The notes beneath the pieces are model-generated. The model was not told the origin of the DNA, searched no databases, and saw only the letters and a list, made by a program, of their open reading frames with translations. A DNA stretch of 64,000 nt from CTSoil-075 sp042610375 (GTDB lineage: Bacteria; Bacillota; Negativicutes; DSM-13327): the NCBI RefSeq assembly GCF_042610375.1, contig NZ_JBGJZL010000005.1, positions 1-64,000 of the forward strand. Reading direction: 5' to 3'. Numbering within the stretch: the stretch's first letter is position 1; the number at the start of each line of letters is the position of its first letter. Shown here in pieces: positions 45,190 to 53,650 of the stretch. The translations under genes and the position numbers were made by a program.

Positions 45190-46905
45190 ATGGATTTACT
45201 AAAAAATCAAAAAGTTACAATTAAAATCTTGTGTGTTCTTGTAGTATTACTGCTTTTAATTTTAGTCGTTGGCAGTGCGGGATTCTATTCGGCAAAGAAA
45301 TTAACAAAGCTTTCTCAGGATATGTATAATGAACGATTACATCCCATTGAGATCGTTGATAATATTCGGCTTTTAAGCAAAGATACGGAGGCAAAACTAT
45401 TAGAACTAATTCAAACAACTGATGACAGTAGGAAACAGTCGATTATCAAAGAAATTGATGAAAATACAAAATTGATTAACAAATTGCAAGAAGAATATCA
45501 AGGAATAGGACTTGATGAGTTTGCAAAAAACAAATTTGATGAATTGCAACGAGGATTAACAGCTTATCGTCAGGCACGTAGTGATATTATTAAACTTGCT
45601 GTTAATGGTCAGCAAAAGGAGGCTTTTACTTTATTTGAGAATAGTAAACCAATTTTTGCAAAATCCCTCAGTTTGCGGGCGGAAATATCTGAGCACAACT
45701 CTAAAATGGGAAAAATACTTTATGAAAATGGTGCAGTAACTGCAGAAAATTCCATTTATACTATCATTTTAATAACGATTTTGGCGTTCTTTTTAGCGGG
45801 TTTGTTAGGGTGGTTGTTGGCAAGAGCAATATCTGTACCTTTAAACAAAATTGTGGTAGCTGTAAATGAAATTGCAAATGGGGATCTGCGAGACAAAAAA
45901 CGCCAAGTTGTGTCCAAAGACGAAATTGGTCAATTAGCTGATGCTATTGCCAAAATGCGTGATGACTTAAGGTCACTTATTATGCGTATCAATAATTCTA
46001 GTGGGCAAGTTGCCGCTTCTTCGGAAGAATTAACAGCTACTGCGCAGCAATCATCTCAGGCGGCTTCACAAGTTGCTAGTGCTGCTGTTGATATTTCTGG
46101 AGAAACTGCGACACAAGTGAAATTTGTAAATAATTCCAAGAGTGTTGTTGAAACTATGTCTGCTAACGTTGAAGAGGTTGCGGCAAGTACTAGTGGAGTT
46201 GCTGATGTTGCTGATAGAACGGCTAATACTGCCACACAAGGATTAGAGGCTATCAATAAAGCTACAGCTCAGATCGTAAAAATTGAGAAAACCGTCATGC
46301 AATCAGCAACTATTGTTGAAAAATTAGGCGAACGTTCAAAAGATATTGGACAAATTATTGAAACTATTTCGACCATTGCTGGGCAGACAAATCTTTTAGC
46401 ACTTAATGCGGCAATTGAAGCAGCACGTGCGGGAGAACAGGGGCGAGGCTTTGCGGTTGTAGCCGACGAAGTAAGAAAATTAGCTGAGCAGTCCGAAGCT
46501 GCTACGAAGAAAATTGGTATTTTGATTAACGAAACTCAAGAGGATACTAATCGAGCAGTGCAATCTATGCAAGTGGGTACTCAGGAAGTAAAAGTAGGCA
46601 CTGAAGTTGTGAACAGTGCTGGGCAGGCTTTTAAGGAAATAACAAATTCTATTAATTTGGTGTCTTCACAAGTAAAAGAAATATCAGAATCTATCCAATA
46701 TATGGCAAGTAATAGTCAGGATATTGTAGTATCTATAACGAATATTGATGAGGCAACGAAATCTACTTCTTTGCATATACAAACTGTTTCGGCTGCTGCT
46801 GAGCAGCAGTCAGCTTCTATGGAAGAAATTTCATCATCTAGCATGGAACTAGCAAAGTTAGCAGAAGAGTTGCAAATGTCTATACTAGGCTTTAAATGTA
46901 AGTAA
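45190..46905 (+). CDS. Methyl-accepting chemotaxis protein (4HB sensor)
   Basis: 571 residues. Topology: TM1 (about 9-33), a periplasmic four-helix-bundle sensor (about 35-185), TM2 (about 190-215), HAMP (about 215-270), then the signalling domain with tip QTNLLALNAAIEAARAGEQG. It relays an unknown periplasmic signal to CheA. The frame opens at 45157, but the ATG at 45190 after AAGGATGGGG gives the usual short basic N-terminus MDLLKNQKVTIKIL. Confidence 0.9.
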   Translation: MDLLKNQKVTIKILCVLVVLLLLILVVGSAGFYSAKKLTKLSQDMYNERLHPIEIVDNIRLLSKDTEAKLLELIQTTDDSRKQSIIKEIDENTKLINKLQEEYQGIGLDEFAKNKFDELQRGLTAYRQARSDIIKLAVNGQQKEAFTLFENSKPIFAKSLSLRAEISEHNSKMGKILYENGAVTAENSIYTIILITILAFFLAGLLGWLLARAISVPLNKIVVAVNEIANGDLRDKKRQVVSKDEIGQLADAIAKMRDDLRSLIMRINNSSGQVAASSEELTATAQQSSQAASQVASAAVDISGETATQVKFVNNSKSVVETMSANVEEVAASTSGVADVADRTANTATQGLEAINKATAQIVKIEKTVMQSATIVEKLGERSKDIGQIIETISTIAGQTNLLALNAAIEAARAGEQGRGFAVVADEVRKLAEQSEAATKKIGILINETQEDTNRAVQSMQVGTQEVKVGTEVVNSAGQAFKEITNSINLVSSQVKEISESIQYMASNSQDIVVSITNIDEATKSTSLHIQTVSAAAEQQSASMEEISSSSMELAKLAEELQMSILGFKCK

Positions 46906-46910
46906 AAAGA

Positions 46911-48314
46911 TTAGTCCTCATTCCACACTTGATACAATTCCTGTAGAATTGGTTTAAATTTAGAGATTGGAATGGTAGCAAATCCAAGCAAAATTTGTGC
47001 GTGTGGACAATCCATTGGATTCATATAATTCACTGCTGTAGAATAGACCCTAATGCCAATCCTTTCAGCTCGCTTTATCAGTTCATCCTGAGAAAGCGAG
47101 TTTTTTATTGTTAAAAGAATATGCATTCCGGCTCCTTCGCCAGATATATTAGCAGTATTTCCTAACACTTCATGTATGGCAGTTAACAAAGCATTTTGTC
47201 TTTTGCGATAAAAGGTGCGCAGTCGATTGAGATGTTTTTCGTAGTTTCCGCTTGAAATAAAATCCGCAAGAGCAGTCTGCTGCAAAAAAGAAACCTGTGA
47301 ATTATAACGATAATAATAACGTTTATAGGTATCCATTAAAGAGGGAGGGAGTACTAAATAAGCTACGCGCATGGAAGGAGAAAGTGATTTTGAAAAAGTT
47401 CCGGCATAAATGGTTCTGCCATGAATATCTAATGATTGTAAAGATGGGATTGGGTTTGTATCATAGCGAAGTTCACTATCATAGTCATCTTCAATTAGAT
47501 ACGTATTTGTATTATATGCCCATTGAAGTAGCTTATGGCGCTTGGCAATGGAAAGAACTGCGCCGGTAGGAAATTGGTGTGATGGCGTCAAATATAAAAG
47601 CTCCGTTCTCAAATCTTGTATTGAATCAATAGAAATACCATCTTTTTCTACTGAGATAGGTGTTAACTGATAATTGTGATTCTGAAATACAATACGGACT
47701 CCGTCATATCCTGGATTTTCTATGGCAATGCGTCTACTTGAACTTTCAAACATATTGGCGATTATCTCCATGGAGTATTGGTGACCGCAGGTGATAATAA
47801 TCTGAGATGGACTACAAGAAACACCTCTTGAGCGTCGCAGATAGGTTGAAATACTTTGCTGTAAGGAAGACTCGCCTTGTCTGTTTGGATAATTTATGTA
47901 AGGGGAGGATTCCATTGTTATAAGAGCATTATTGATACTTTTTCGCCACTGTTTATGGGGGAAAATAGAATTATCTATACTCCCATATTTAAAATCATAT
48001 CGTATAAAACAGGATTGTGTTTTTGATTTGTCGATATAATCATGGAAGTCGTCTGGCTTGGGGAGAGGAAATTCCGGAGCGATTTTATTAACAGTAAATC
48101 CACTTCCGAGTATGGCGGTTACATATCCTTCTGCGACAAGTTGTTGATAGGCTTTATCAACTGTATTACGACCAATCGATAATTCGGTAGCTAGCTTTCT
48201 GGTGGCAGGAAGTTTATCGCCAAATTTTAAAGAACCAGAAAATATTTCTTGCTTCAAAGAGATATAAATTTGCTCATAAATCGATATTTGCGTGTGTTTA
48301 TCAATATATATCAA
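46911..48314 (-). CDS. MocR/PdxR-type regulator, second copy
   Basis: 467 residues with a GntR winged helix (about 10-75, KLPATRKLATELSIGRNTVDKAY) and an aminotransferase-like domain with the PLP lysine in AGTFSKSLSPSMRVAY. Paralogue of 24434-25831. It converges on the chemoreceptor with a five-base gap. On its upstream side lies a 476-base region before the racemase-family gene, which it might control. Confidence 0.9.
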   Translation of the reverse strand: MIYIDKHTQISIYEQIYISLKQEIFSGSLKFGDKLPATRKLATELSIGRNTVDKAYQQLVAEGYVTAILGSGFTVNKIAPEFPLPKPDDFHDYIDKSKTQSCFIRYDFKYGSIDNSIFPHKQWRKSINNALITMESSPYINYPNRQGESSLQQSISTYLRRSRGVSCSPSQIIITCGHQYSMEIIANMFESSSRRIAIENPGYDGVRIVFQNHNYQLTPISVEKDGISIDSIQDLRTELLYLTPSHQFPTGAVLSIAKRHKLLQWAYNTNTYLIEDDYDSELRYDTNPIPSLQSLDIHGRTIYAGTFSKSLSPSMRVAYLVLPPSLMDTYKRYYYRYNSQVSFLQQTALADFISSGNYEKHLNRLRTFYRKRQNALLTAIHEVLGNTANISGEGAGMHILLTIKNSLSQDELIKRAERIGIRVYSTAVNYMNPMDCPHAQILLGFATIPISKFKPILQELYQVWNED

Positions 48315-48525
48315 GATAGTGAACCTCCTTTTAAAGATGAATTAGAATTGGATCCTGAAAAATATCAATATTAGAACTTATATGAAAGCCAATTGTATTG
48401 TATCATTATAATAATCAATCAATCAATCAGGATAACATGTGGAGGTATATTGGCAGGGTTAAGTCCAGCTATTGTATAAGGTAGGGTACTTTTAATCTAA
48501 ATAGTTTCATTTATAGCTAAAAGGG

Positions 48526-48563
48526 AAATCCGTACTTGCTTTGATAGCAGGTACGGATTTTTT
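48526..48563 (+). terminator. Orphan terminator
   Basis: Stem AAATCCGTACTTGCT with AGCAGGTACGGATTT (one mismatch) and T6. Confidence 0.75.
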
Positions 48564-48604
48564 GTCACACTCCCGATTGAGGCAATCGCTCAATATTGTA
48601 GTAG

Positions 48605-48631
48605 GTATCAATTATATGCTGGAATTGATAC
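48605..48631. promoter_or_regulatory. Inverted repeat, possible operator
   Basis: GTATCAATT and AATTGATAC, nine bases each, separated by nine bases, 160 bases before the racemase-family start. Confidence 0.4.
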
Positions 48632-48790
48632 AATTTTCTCTTTGGCGTTGGATTATTAACTGAATATTATTAAATAATTATAAAATTTTCAATAATACAT
48701 ATTTACATTTAAATTAAAATGTGTAATAATGTGATTGAGACAACGTAGGATGTAGTATGTACTACGTACTATGAAAGAGGAGGATTTTGT

Positions 48791-49462
48791 ATGAAAGTAG
48801 CATTGGTTTATACGAGTACTACACCAGAATTGATTGAGTTGGTAGAAAAAGAGGTACGACAATTACTTCCCCAAGGTACAGAGATCATTAGTTATCAGGA
48901 TCCGTCGATTTTAGCGGAAGTCAGAGAGGCTGGATATGTTACAGCTCCTCCAGCAGCCAGACTGATTGGCATGTATATGAAAGCGGTATGCGATGGTGCA
49001 GATGCGATTCTTAATATTTGTTCATCAGTAGGGGAAGTTGCGGATTCTGCACAAGATGTTGCCAGATATACTGGTATTCCAATCGTGCGCGTCGACGAAG
49101 ACATGTGCCGAGATGCGGTACGACAAGGTAAACGTATCGGTGTGATGGCTACATTACCAACGACTCTGGCTCCAACCAAAAACACCATAATGCGCGTAGC
49201 GCGGGAAATGAATCAACATGTAGAATTAGTGGATGTGTTGGTTGATGGTGGCTTTGGACTTGATCAAGAGCAATTCAAAGAACTGATGTCCAAATATGCT
49301 GGAGAAATTTGTGATAACGTCGATGTTATTTTGTTTGCCCAAGGTTCTATGGCTTACTGTGAAGAATATATACAACAAAAATATGGAAAACCTGTTTTGT
49401 CTAGTCCAAGATTTGGTGCCTTAGCATTGAAAGACGCTTTGGTGAAACAAGGATTATTATAA
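48791..49462 (+). CDS. Asp/Glu/hydantoin racemase-family protein
   Basis: 223 residues of the Asp/Glu racemase superfamily. The first catalytic Cys is in LNICSSVGEV (about 77). At the second site the usual Cys-Thr is replaced by QGSMAYCE, with a Cys four residues later, so racemase chemistry is uncertain and a decarboxylase or isomerase role is possible. GGAGG precedes the ATG. The next genes (BASS transporter, GlcG-like) run the same way. Confidence 0.75.
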   Translation: MKVALVYTSTTPELIELVEKEVRQLLPQGTEIISYQDPSILAEVREAGYVTAPPAARLIGMYMKAVCDGADAILNICSSVGEVADSAQDVARYTGIPIVRVDEDMCRDAVRQGKRIGVMATLPTTLAPTKNTIMRVAREMNQHVELVDVLVDGGFGLDQEQFKELMSKYAGEICDNVDVILFAQGSMAYCEEYIQQKYGKPVLSSPRFGALALKDALVKQGLL

Positions 49463-49476
49463 TAATTTATATTTTC

Positions 49477-49577
49477 TTTACGTAATCAGAAAGTAGAACA
49501 TTTTCTTGATTACAAGTAAGAACGACTAAGATTTCTGCTTGCGTCTGAGGAATTGGCACAAGTCAAGTCTTTTCTTA
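49477..49577 (+). repeat. Dispersed intergenic repeat (copy A)
   Basis: About 100 bases beginning TTTACGTAATC and ending with a degenerate form of the hppA terminator stem. A diverged full-length copy is at 63494-63586; the terminal hairpin alone occurs at 11246-11275. Confidence 0.6.
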
Positions 49578-49638
49578 TCGCTGGTCAGTTTAGACTGTTC
49601 ATGGTAGAAGTGGTATAAAAACAAAAGGGGCGAAGAAA

Positions 49639-50613
49639 ATGTTGGAAAAATTAGGTGCAATCGTAAAATTTATTACGAAATATTTTTCTTTGTGGATTAT
49701 TTTAGGTGTTGTTGCTGCATATTTTAATCCTGAATCATTTAAGCCATTAGCGCAATATGTTCCCTATTGTATTATGGCTGTTATGTTAAGTATGGGTCTT
49801 ACTGTATCAGTGGATGACTTTAAACTAATTCTTACGCGACCTAAAGATGTATTCTGGGGTATTGTTTTACGTTATATGATTATGCCGTTTATTGCGTTTG
49901 GTTTAACAAAAGTACTTGATTTACCACCAGTTTTAGCTGCAGGGCTGATACTTGTAGGATGTTGCCCGAGTGGAGTGGCCAGCAATGTAATGACATTTTT
50001 AGCTAAAGGGGACACTGCACTCTCGATAACAGTTTCTACAATCAATACAATTATAGCGCCCTTTATTACGCCGTTTATGTTCGTTTTTTTAGTTGGCACC
50101 ATAGTCCCAGTTGACGCTAATAAGATTCTAATCGATATATTAAAGATTGTTTTGATACCCGTATTTTTAGGAGCCGTAATTCGGGCGTATGCTTCTGATT
50201 TTGTTGATAAGATTATGCCAATTGTTCCAATCGTATCTGTAATCGCTATTTTTATTACGACTAGCTCGGGGTTTGCTCTCAGCGCTGGTTCATTGGCTCA
50301 AGTTGCTTTGATTGCTTTTGTGGCTGTAGCGATACACAATATACTTGGCCTTACAACAGGGTATTGGGCGGCTCGTGCTGTAGGAATGCCTCATTTTAAA
50401 GGCAAGGCTATTTGTTTTGAAATAGGTATGGAAAATGGTGGGTTAGCCATGGCGTTAGCATTAGCGCATCTTGCCCCATTAGCATTCATACCAGCTGCCA
50501 TATTTAATTTGATACACAATCTTACTGGTCCGCTATTGGCAAACTATTGGCGAGAAAAAGAAGAAAAAAGAGAACTTGCCTTAGAAGATGGGAAAAGCGC
50601 TGTACAATCATGA
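49639..50613 (+). CDS. BASS-family (bile acid:Na+ symporter-like) transporter
   Basis: 324-residue, nine- to ten-helix transporter of the BASS family, with LILVGCCPSGVASNVMTFLAKGDTALS and EIGMENGGLAMALA, the two segments that form the sodium and substrate site. Bacterial members import organic acids such as pantoate or keto acids. Given the following sugar-acid genes the cargo is probably an organic acid. AAAAGGGGCG precedes the ATG. Confidence 0.88.
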   Translation: MLEKLGAIVKFITKYFSLWIILGVVAAYFNPESFKPLAQYVPYCIMAVMLSMGLTVSVDDFKLILTRPKDVFWGIVLRYMIMPFIAFGLTKVLDLPPVLAAGLILVGCCPSGVASNVMTFLAKGDTALSITVSTINTIIAPFITPFMFVFLVGTIVPVDANKILIDILKIVLIPVFLGAVIRAYASDFVDKIMPIVPIVSVIAIFITTSSGFALSAGSLAQVALIAFVAVAIHNILGLTTGYWAARAVGMPHFKGKAICFEIGMENGGLAMALALAHLAPLAFIPAAIFNLIHNLTGPLLANYWREKEEKRELALEDGKSAVQS

Positions 50614-50681
50614 AAATAGATCAAAGTCTAGCATCCTTACCATTGATATACAGGATGTAAGATAAGAAAGGGCTGATTTGA

Positions 50682-51086
50682 TTGGAAAATATGACATTGA
50701 CATTGGCAAAAAAAATAGCACATGATGCTGAAACGATCGTTAGAGAAGAATATGGGATGAAGCCATTTAGTGTAGCGATTTGTGATAAGGATGGATTTTT
50801 AGTTTTATTCAACAAACAGGATGGGGCTAAATTATTGACGATAAACCTTACGCCGAATAAGGCTTATACCGCTGCAAGAATGGGAGTAAGTACAGCTGAT
50901 TTCCTGAAACGCTTGCAGCAAGAACAGCTAAATATTGCTTATTTTGCCGATGAAAAATTTGTGGGGATGCCAGGTGGTATGCCGATATATAATGATCGGC
51001 AACAGATTATTGGCGCAGTCGGTATCGGCGGCCTGAAAGAAGATGGAGAAATAGCTGCCAAAGTATCTGCGGCGACTCATCTATAA
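50682..51086 (+). CDS. GlcG/HbpS-family protein (DUF336)
   Basis: 134 residues of the GlcG/HbpS family: LAKKIAHDAETIVREEYG, DKDGFLVLFNKQDGA, KAYTAARMG and the C-terminal GAVGIGGLKEDGEIAAK. Such proteins accompany glycolate, propanediol and sugar-acid operons, and some bind haem or cobalamin; the exact role is unknown. TTG at 50682 follows AAAGGG by about nine bases; ATG at 50691 is the alternative. Confidence 0.82.
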   Translation: MENMTLTLAKKIAHDAETIVREEYGMKPFSVAICDKDGFLVLFNKQDGAKLLTINLTPNKAYTAARMGVSTADFLKRLQQEQLNIAYFADEKFVGMPGGMPIYNDRQQIIGAVGIGGLKEDGEIAAKVSAATHL

Positions 51087-51133
51087 CAAAGTATTTGCTA
51101 TCCATTGATTGCTTTTAAGAAAGTATTTTATCA

Positions 51134-51150
51134 AATCATGTCATATGATT
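51134..51150. promoter_or_regulatory. Candidate FadR-type operator
   Basis: AATCAT-GTCAT-ATGATT inverted repeat 60 bases before the regulator start; autoregulation is inferred. Confidence 0.4.
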
Positions 51151-51209
51151 GTCTTGAACCTACGTATGATGTATACTGAAAAAGCAAAAATATCATCAGG
51201 AGGTTCAGT

Positions 51210-51926
51210 ATGGCAAATGAAACTTTTTTAAAAGAAATAGGTGGCAAATCTGTTGTAGAGCAGATTGTTGATAATATTACAAATGCTATCATTAATGGAG
51301 AGTTGAAACCGGGCGATAAGATCCCTACTGAGAATGAACTATGTGCATCGATGGGGGTTGGCAGAAATTCTGTTCGTGAGGCAATTAAGATATTAGGAGC
51401 ATATGGTGTTATTAATATTAAACGTGCAGAAGGAACTTTTGTAACACAAAATTATGACAGCAAAATGTTATATCCTGTTCTTTATGGAATTATTCTACAA
51501 AAAGACTCTGCAAATCAAATTGTTGAACTACGAAAAATAATTGATGTAGGAATACTTCAATTAGCAATTGATAAGCTAGATTCGGAATCTTTACATAAAG
51601 CTGAACAAGTTATGAAGGATCTTGAAAAAAAGATAACAGCTACAAATGTAGAAGCAAAAGATATCTTTGAGGCAGATATTGCATTTCATAAGATTCTCGT
51701 TGATATTACAGAAAATGCATTATTGGAAGGGATCTGTTTTTATGTAGATCAGATTACCAGTAAATCTAGGATAAAAGCGACAGAAAAAATCTTAAAAGAA
51801 GATGCAACGGAACAATTTTTGCGTATGCATAAAGAAATACTACGTGTATTAAAAGAAAAAAATCGAGCAAAGATCAATCAAGTAGTCGAAAATCACTATC
51901 AATATTGGGAGAAAATAAAGGATTAA
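51210..51926 (+). CDS. FadR-subfamily GntR regulator
   Basis: 238 residues: winged helix (about 12-80, KIPTENELCASMGVGRNSVREAIKIL) and an all-helical FCD ligand domain (about 95-230) with the metal-binding pattern EADIAFHKILV. FadR/FCD regulators commonly respond to sugar acids or hydroxy acids. It heads the aldolase-BKACE-kinase operon and is probably its repressor. AGGAGG precedes the ATG. Confidence 0.9.
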   Translation: MANETFLKEIGGKSVVEQIVDNITNAIINGELKPGDKIPTENELCASMGVGRNSVREAIKILGAYGVINIKRAEGTFVTQNYDSKMLYPVLYGIILQKDSANQIVELRKIIDVGILQLAIDKLDSESLHKAEQVMKDLEKKITATNVEAKDIFEADIAFHKILVDITENALLEGICFYVDQITSKSRIKATEKILKEDATEQFLRMHKEILRVLKEKNRAKINQVVENHYQYWEKIKD

Positions 51927-51950
51927 TCACACAGTAAGGGGGTATCCACG

Positions 51951-52790
51951 ATGTTGGTAAATTTTAAAGATATCCTCAATGAAGCTTATGTCAATCATTA
52001 TGCTATAGGTTCATTTAATGGATATAATTATGAAACATTTAAAGGAATCATCGAGGCGGGATCTGAGACAAAAACACCAGTGATTCTGGCATTTGGTGCT
52101 AAGTACCTAAAAAATATGTCCTTGGAAACGGCATATGCCATTTCTAAAAGTCTAGGCGAGACGAGTGAAACACCGATTTGTTTGCATCTGGATCATTGTA
52201 GTGATCTGGATACGGTGTTTCGCGCCATTCGCGCCGGTTTTGGTTCAGTGATGTATGATGGGTCGGCGCTGCCCTTTGAGGAAAATGTAAAAAATACAAA
52301 ACTGGTCTGTGATATGGCCCATGCTTGTGGTGTATCTGTGGAAGCTGAACTGGGATCTTTGGCAGCGGGAGAAGGTTCCCACGAAGGAATGGCATCAGAT
52401 GTAGAAGTGTATACCCAGCCTATGCTTGCAAAAGAGTTTGCTGATGTGACACATGTTGATGCATTAGCTGTTTCAATCGGAACGGTGCATGGACTTTATA
52501 AAGCCAAACCCAATATACGCTTTGATATATTAGAAACCATTAACAATCTACTGTCGATACCGTTGGTATTACATGGAGGATCAGGAGTTCCTGAGAAGGA
52601 TATTTTACTCTCCACTGCCAAAGGGATTGCCAAGATCAATGTCAATACAGAGATATCTGTTTATGCTGTCGATAAGACCACAGAGCTTTTAAGGAGTAAA
52701 CAACCACATTTTTCGGAGGTGTCTTTGCATCAGGTCAATTATGTCAAAGAAATTGTTAAAAAATACATATCGTTTTTTGGCCAACGGTAA
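51951..52790 (+). CDS. Class II ketose-bisphosphate aldolase family protein
   Basis: 279 residues of the zinc-dependent FbaA/GatY/KbaY family: AIGSFNGYNYET at the start, catalytic Asp and zinc His in HLDHCSD (about 80), EAELGSLAAGEG, zinc His residues in SIGTVHGLY and LHGGSGVP, and KINVNTEI for phosphate binding. It should cleave or form a DHAP-type ketose phosphate. The context suggests a phosphorylated sugar acid rather than fructose bisphosphate; this is inferred. It starts 24 bases after the regulator. Confidence 0.87.
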   Translation: MLVNFKDILNEAYVNHYAIGSFNGYNYETFKGIIEAGSETKTPVILAFGAKYLKNMSLETAYAISKSLGETSETPICLHLDHCSDLDTVFRAIRAGFGSVMYDGSALPFEENVKNTKLVCDMAHACGVSVEAELGSLAAGEGSHEGMASDVEVYTQPMLAKEFADVTHVDALAVSIGTVHGLYKAKPNIRFDILETINNLLSIPLVLHGGSGVPEKDILLSTAKGIAKINVNTEISVYAVDKTTELLRSKQPHFSEVSLHQVNYVKEIVKKYISFFGQR

Positions 52791-52834
52791 TATAGGGGAC
52801 AGGGATGTGTAAGCTCTGTTATAGGAGGATAAAA

Positions 52835-53638
52835 ATGGATAAAGTAATGATTTCAGTTGCTCCCGTAGCGAGTACAGACAAAAACATAGTTCCAGATAAA
52901 ATTGCTGAAGATGTTTTGAATTGCTGGAAGGCAGGAGCCGCTATGGTGCATTTGCATGTGCGGGATGCTCTGGGAAATCTGACTACAGATATGAGTCTAT
53001 TGGAAGAAACCTTACGTCTGATTCGAAAAGATTCTGATATCATAATTGAAGTGTCAACGGGTGGTGTTTCCAATCTTTCAATAAAGGAACGTTGTGTTCC
53101 CTTGTATTCGGATCTTGTTGAAGCATGTTCCTTAAATGTTGGTTCCACCAATTTGGGAAAGGCCGTATATTGCAATCCAATTGATGACGTAGAATATTGT
53201 ATTCGTGAATTATTAAAGATGAAAAAAACACCGGAAGTGGAAGTATTTGAAATTGGTCATATTTTTGCCATGAAAGAGTTGATGGAACAATATGATCTTA
53301 TCAATCCAGTACTTTTTAGTATTGTTTTGGGGCATAAAGGTGAAGCTCCTGCCACACCACAAGCATTGGCTGCTATGATTCAAATGATTCCAACTGAGGC
53401 CCTTTGGGGTATCACTCAAGCAAATCGGCGAGATTTTTCCATTATTGCAGCGGCTCTTGGAATGGGAGCTAGTACTGTTCGAATTGGTTTTGAAGATAGT
53501 AACTATTTGGATAGGAATACCGTGGTCGATACCAATGTTCCTTTGGTAGAAAAAACTACACGATTACTTAGAGCTATGGATAAGGAACCCATGAGTCCAA
53601 CTGATGCAAGAAAAATGTTTGGAATATTCAGTAAATAG
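52835..53638 (+). CDS. BKACE (3-keto-5-aminohexanoate cleavage-type) enzyme, DUF849
   Basis: 267 residues of the beta-keto acid cleavage enzyme family. The zinc His pair is in MVHLHVRD (about 45-47), with EVSTGG, EVEVFEIGH, and the C-terminal MGASTVRIGFED with the expected Arg/Glu. These enzymes condense a beta-keto acid with acetyl-CoA, giving acetoacetate and a new acyl-CoA. The frame opens at 52805, but TAGGAGG (52823-52829) sets the ATG at 52835. The substrate is unknown. A GGGGACAGGG repeat fragment lies in the gap before it. Confidence 0.86.
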   Translation: MDKVMISVAPVASTDKNIVPDKIAEDVLNCWKAGAAMVHLHVRDALGNLTTDMSLLEETLRLIRKDSDIIIEVSTGGVSNLSIKERCVPLYSDLVEACSLNVGSTNLGKAVYCNPIDDVEYCIRELLKMKKTPEVEVFEIGHIFAMKELMEQYDLINPVLFSIVLGHKGEAPATPQALAAMIQMIPTEALWGITQANRRDFSIIAAALGMGASTVRIGFEDSNYLDRNTVVDTNVPLVEKTTRLLRAMDKEPMSPTDARKMFGIFSK

Positions 53639-53650
53639 GAAGTTGAAAAT

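Larger units (their letters stand above)
48315..48790. other. Intergenic region upstream of the racemase/BASS block
   Basis: Contains a terminator-like hairpin (48526-48563) with no intact gene before it, and an inverted repeat GTATCAATT ... AATTGATAC (48605-48631) that could be an operator. No gene seen. Confidence 0.5.

Noticed and set aside
48791..49462. Calling this gene a true aspartate or glutamate racemase
   Set aside because: The second catalytic Cys-Thr motif is missing, so only the superfamily is assigned.
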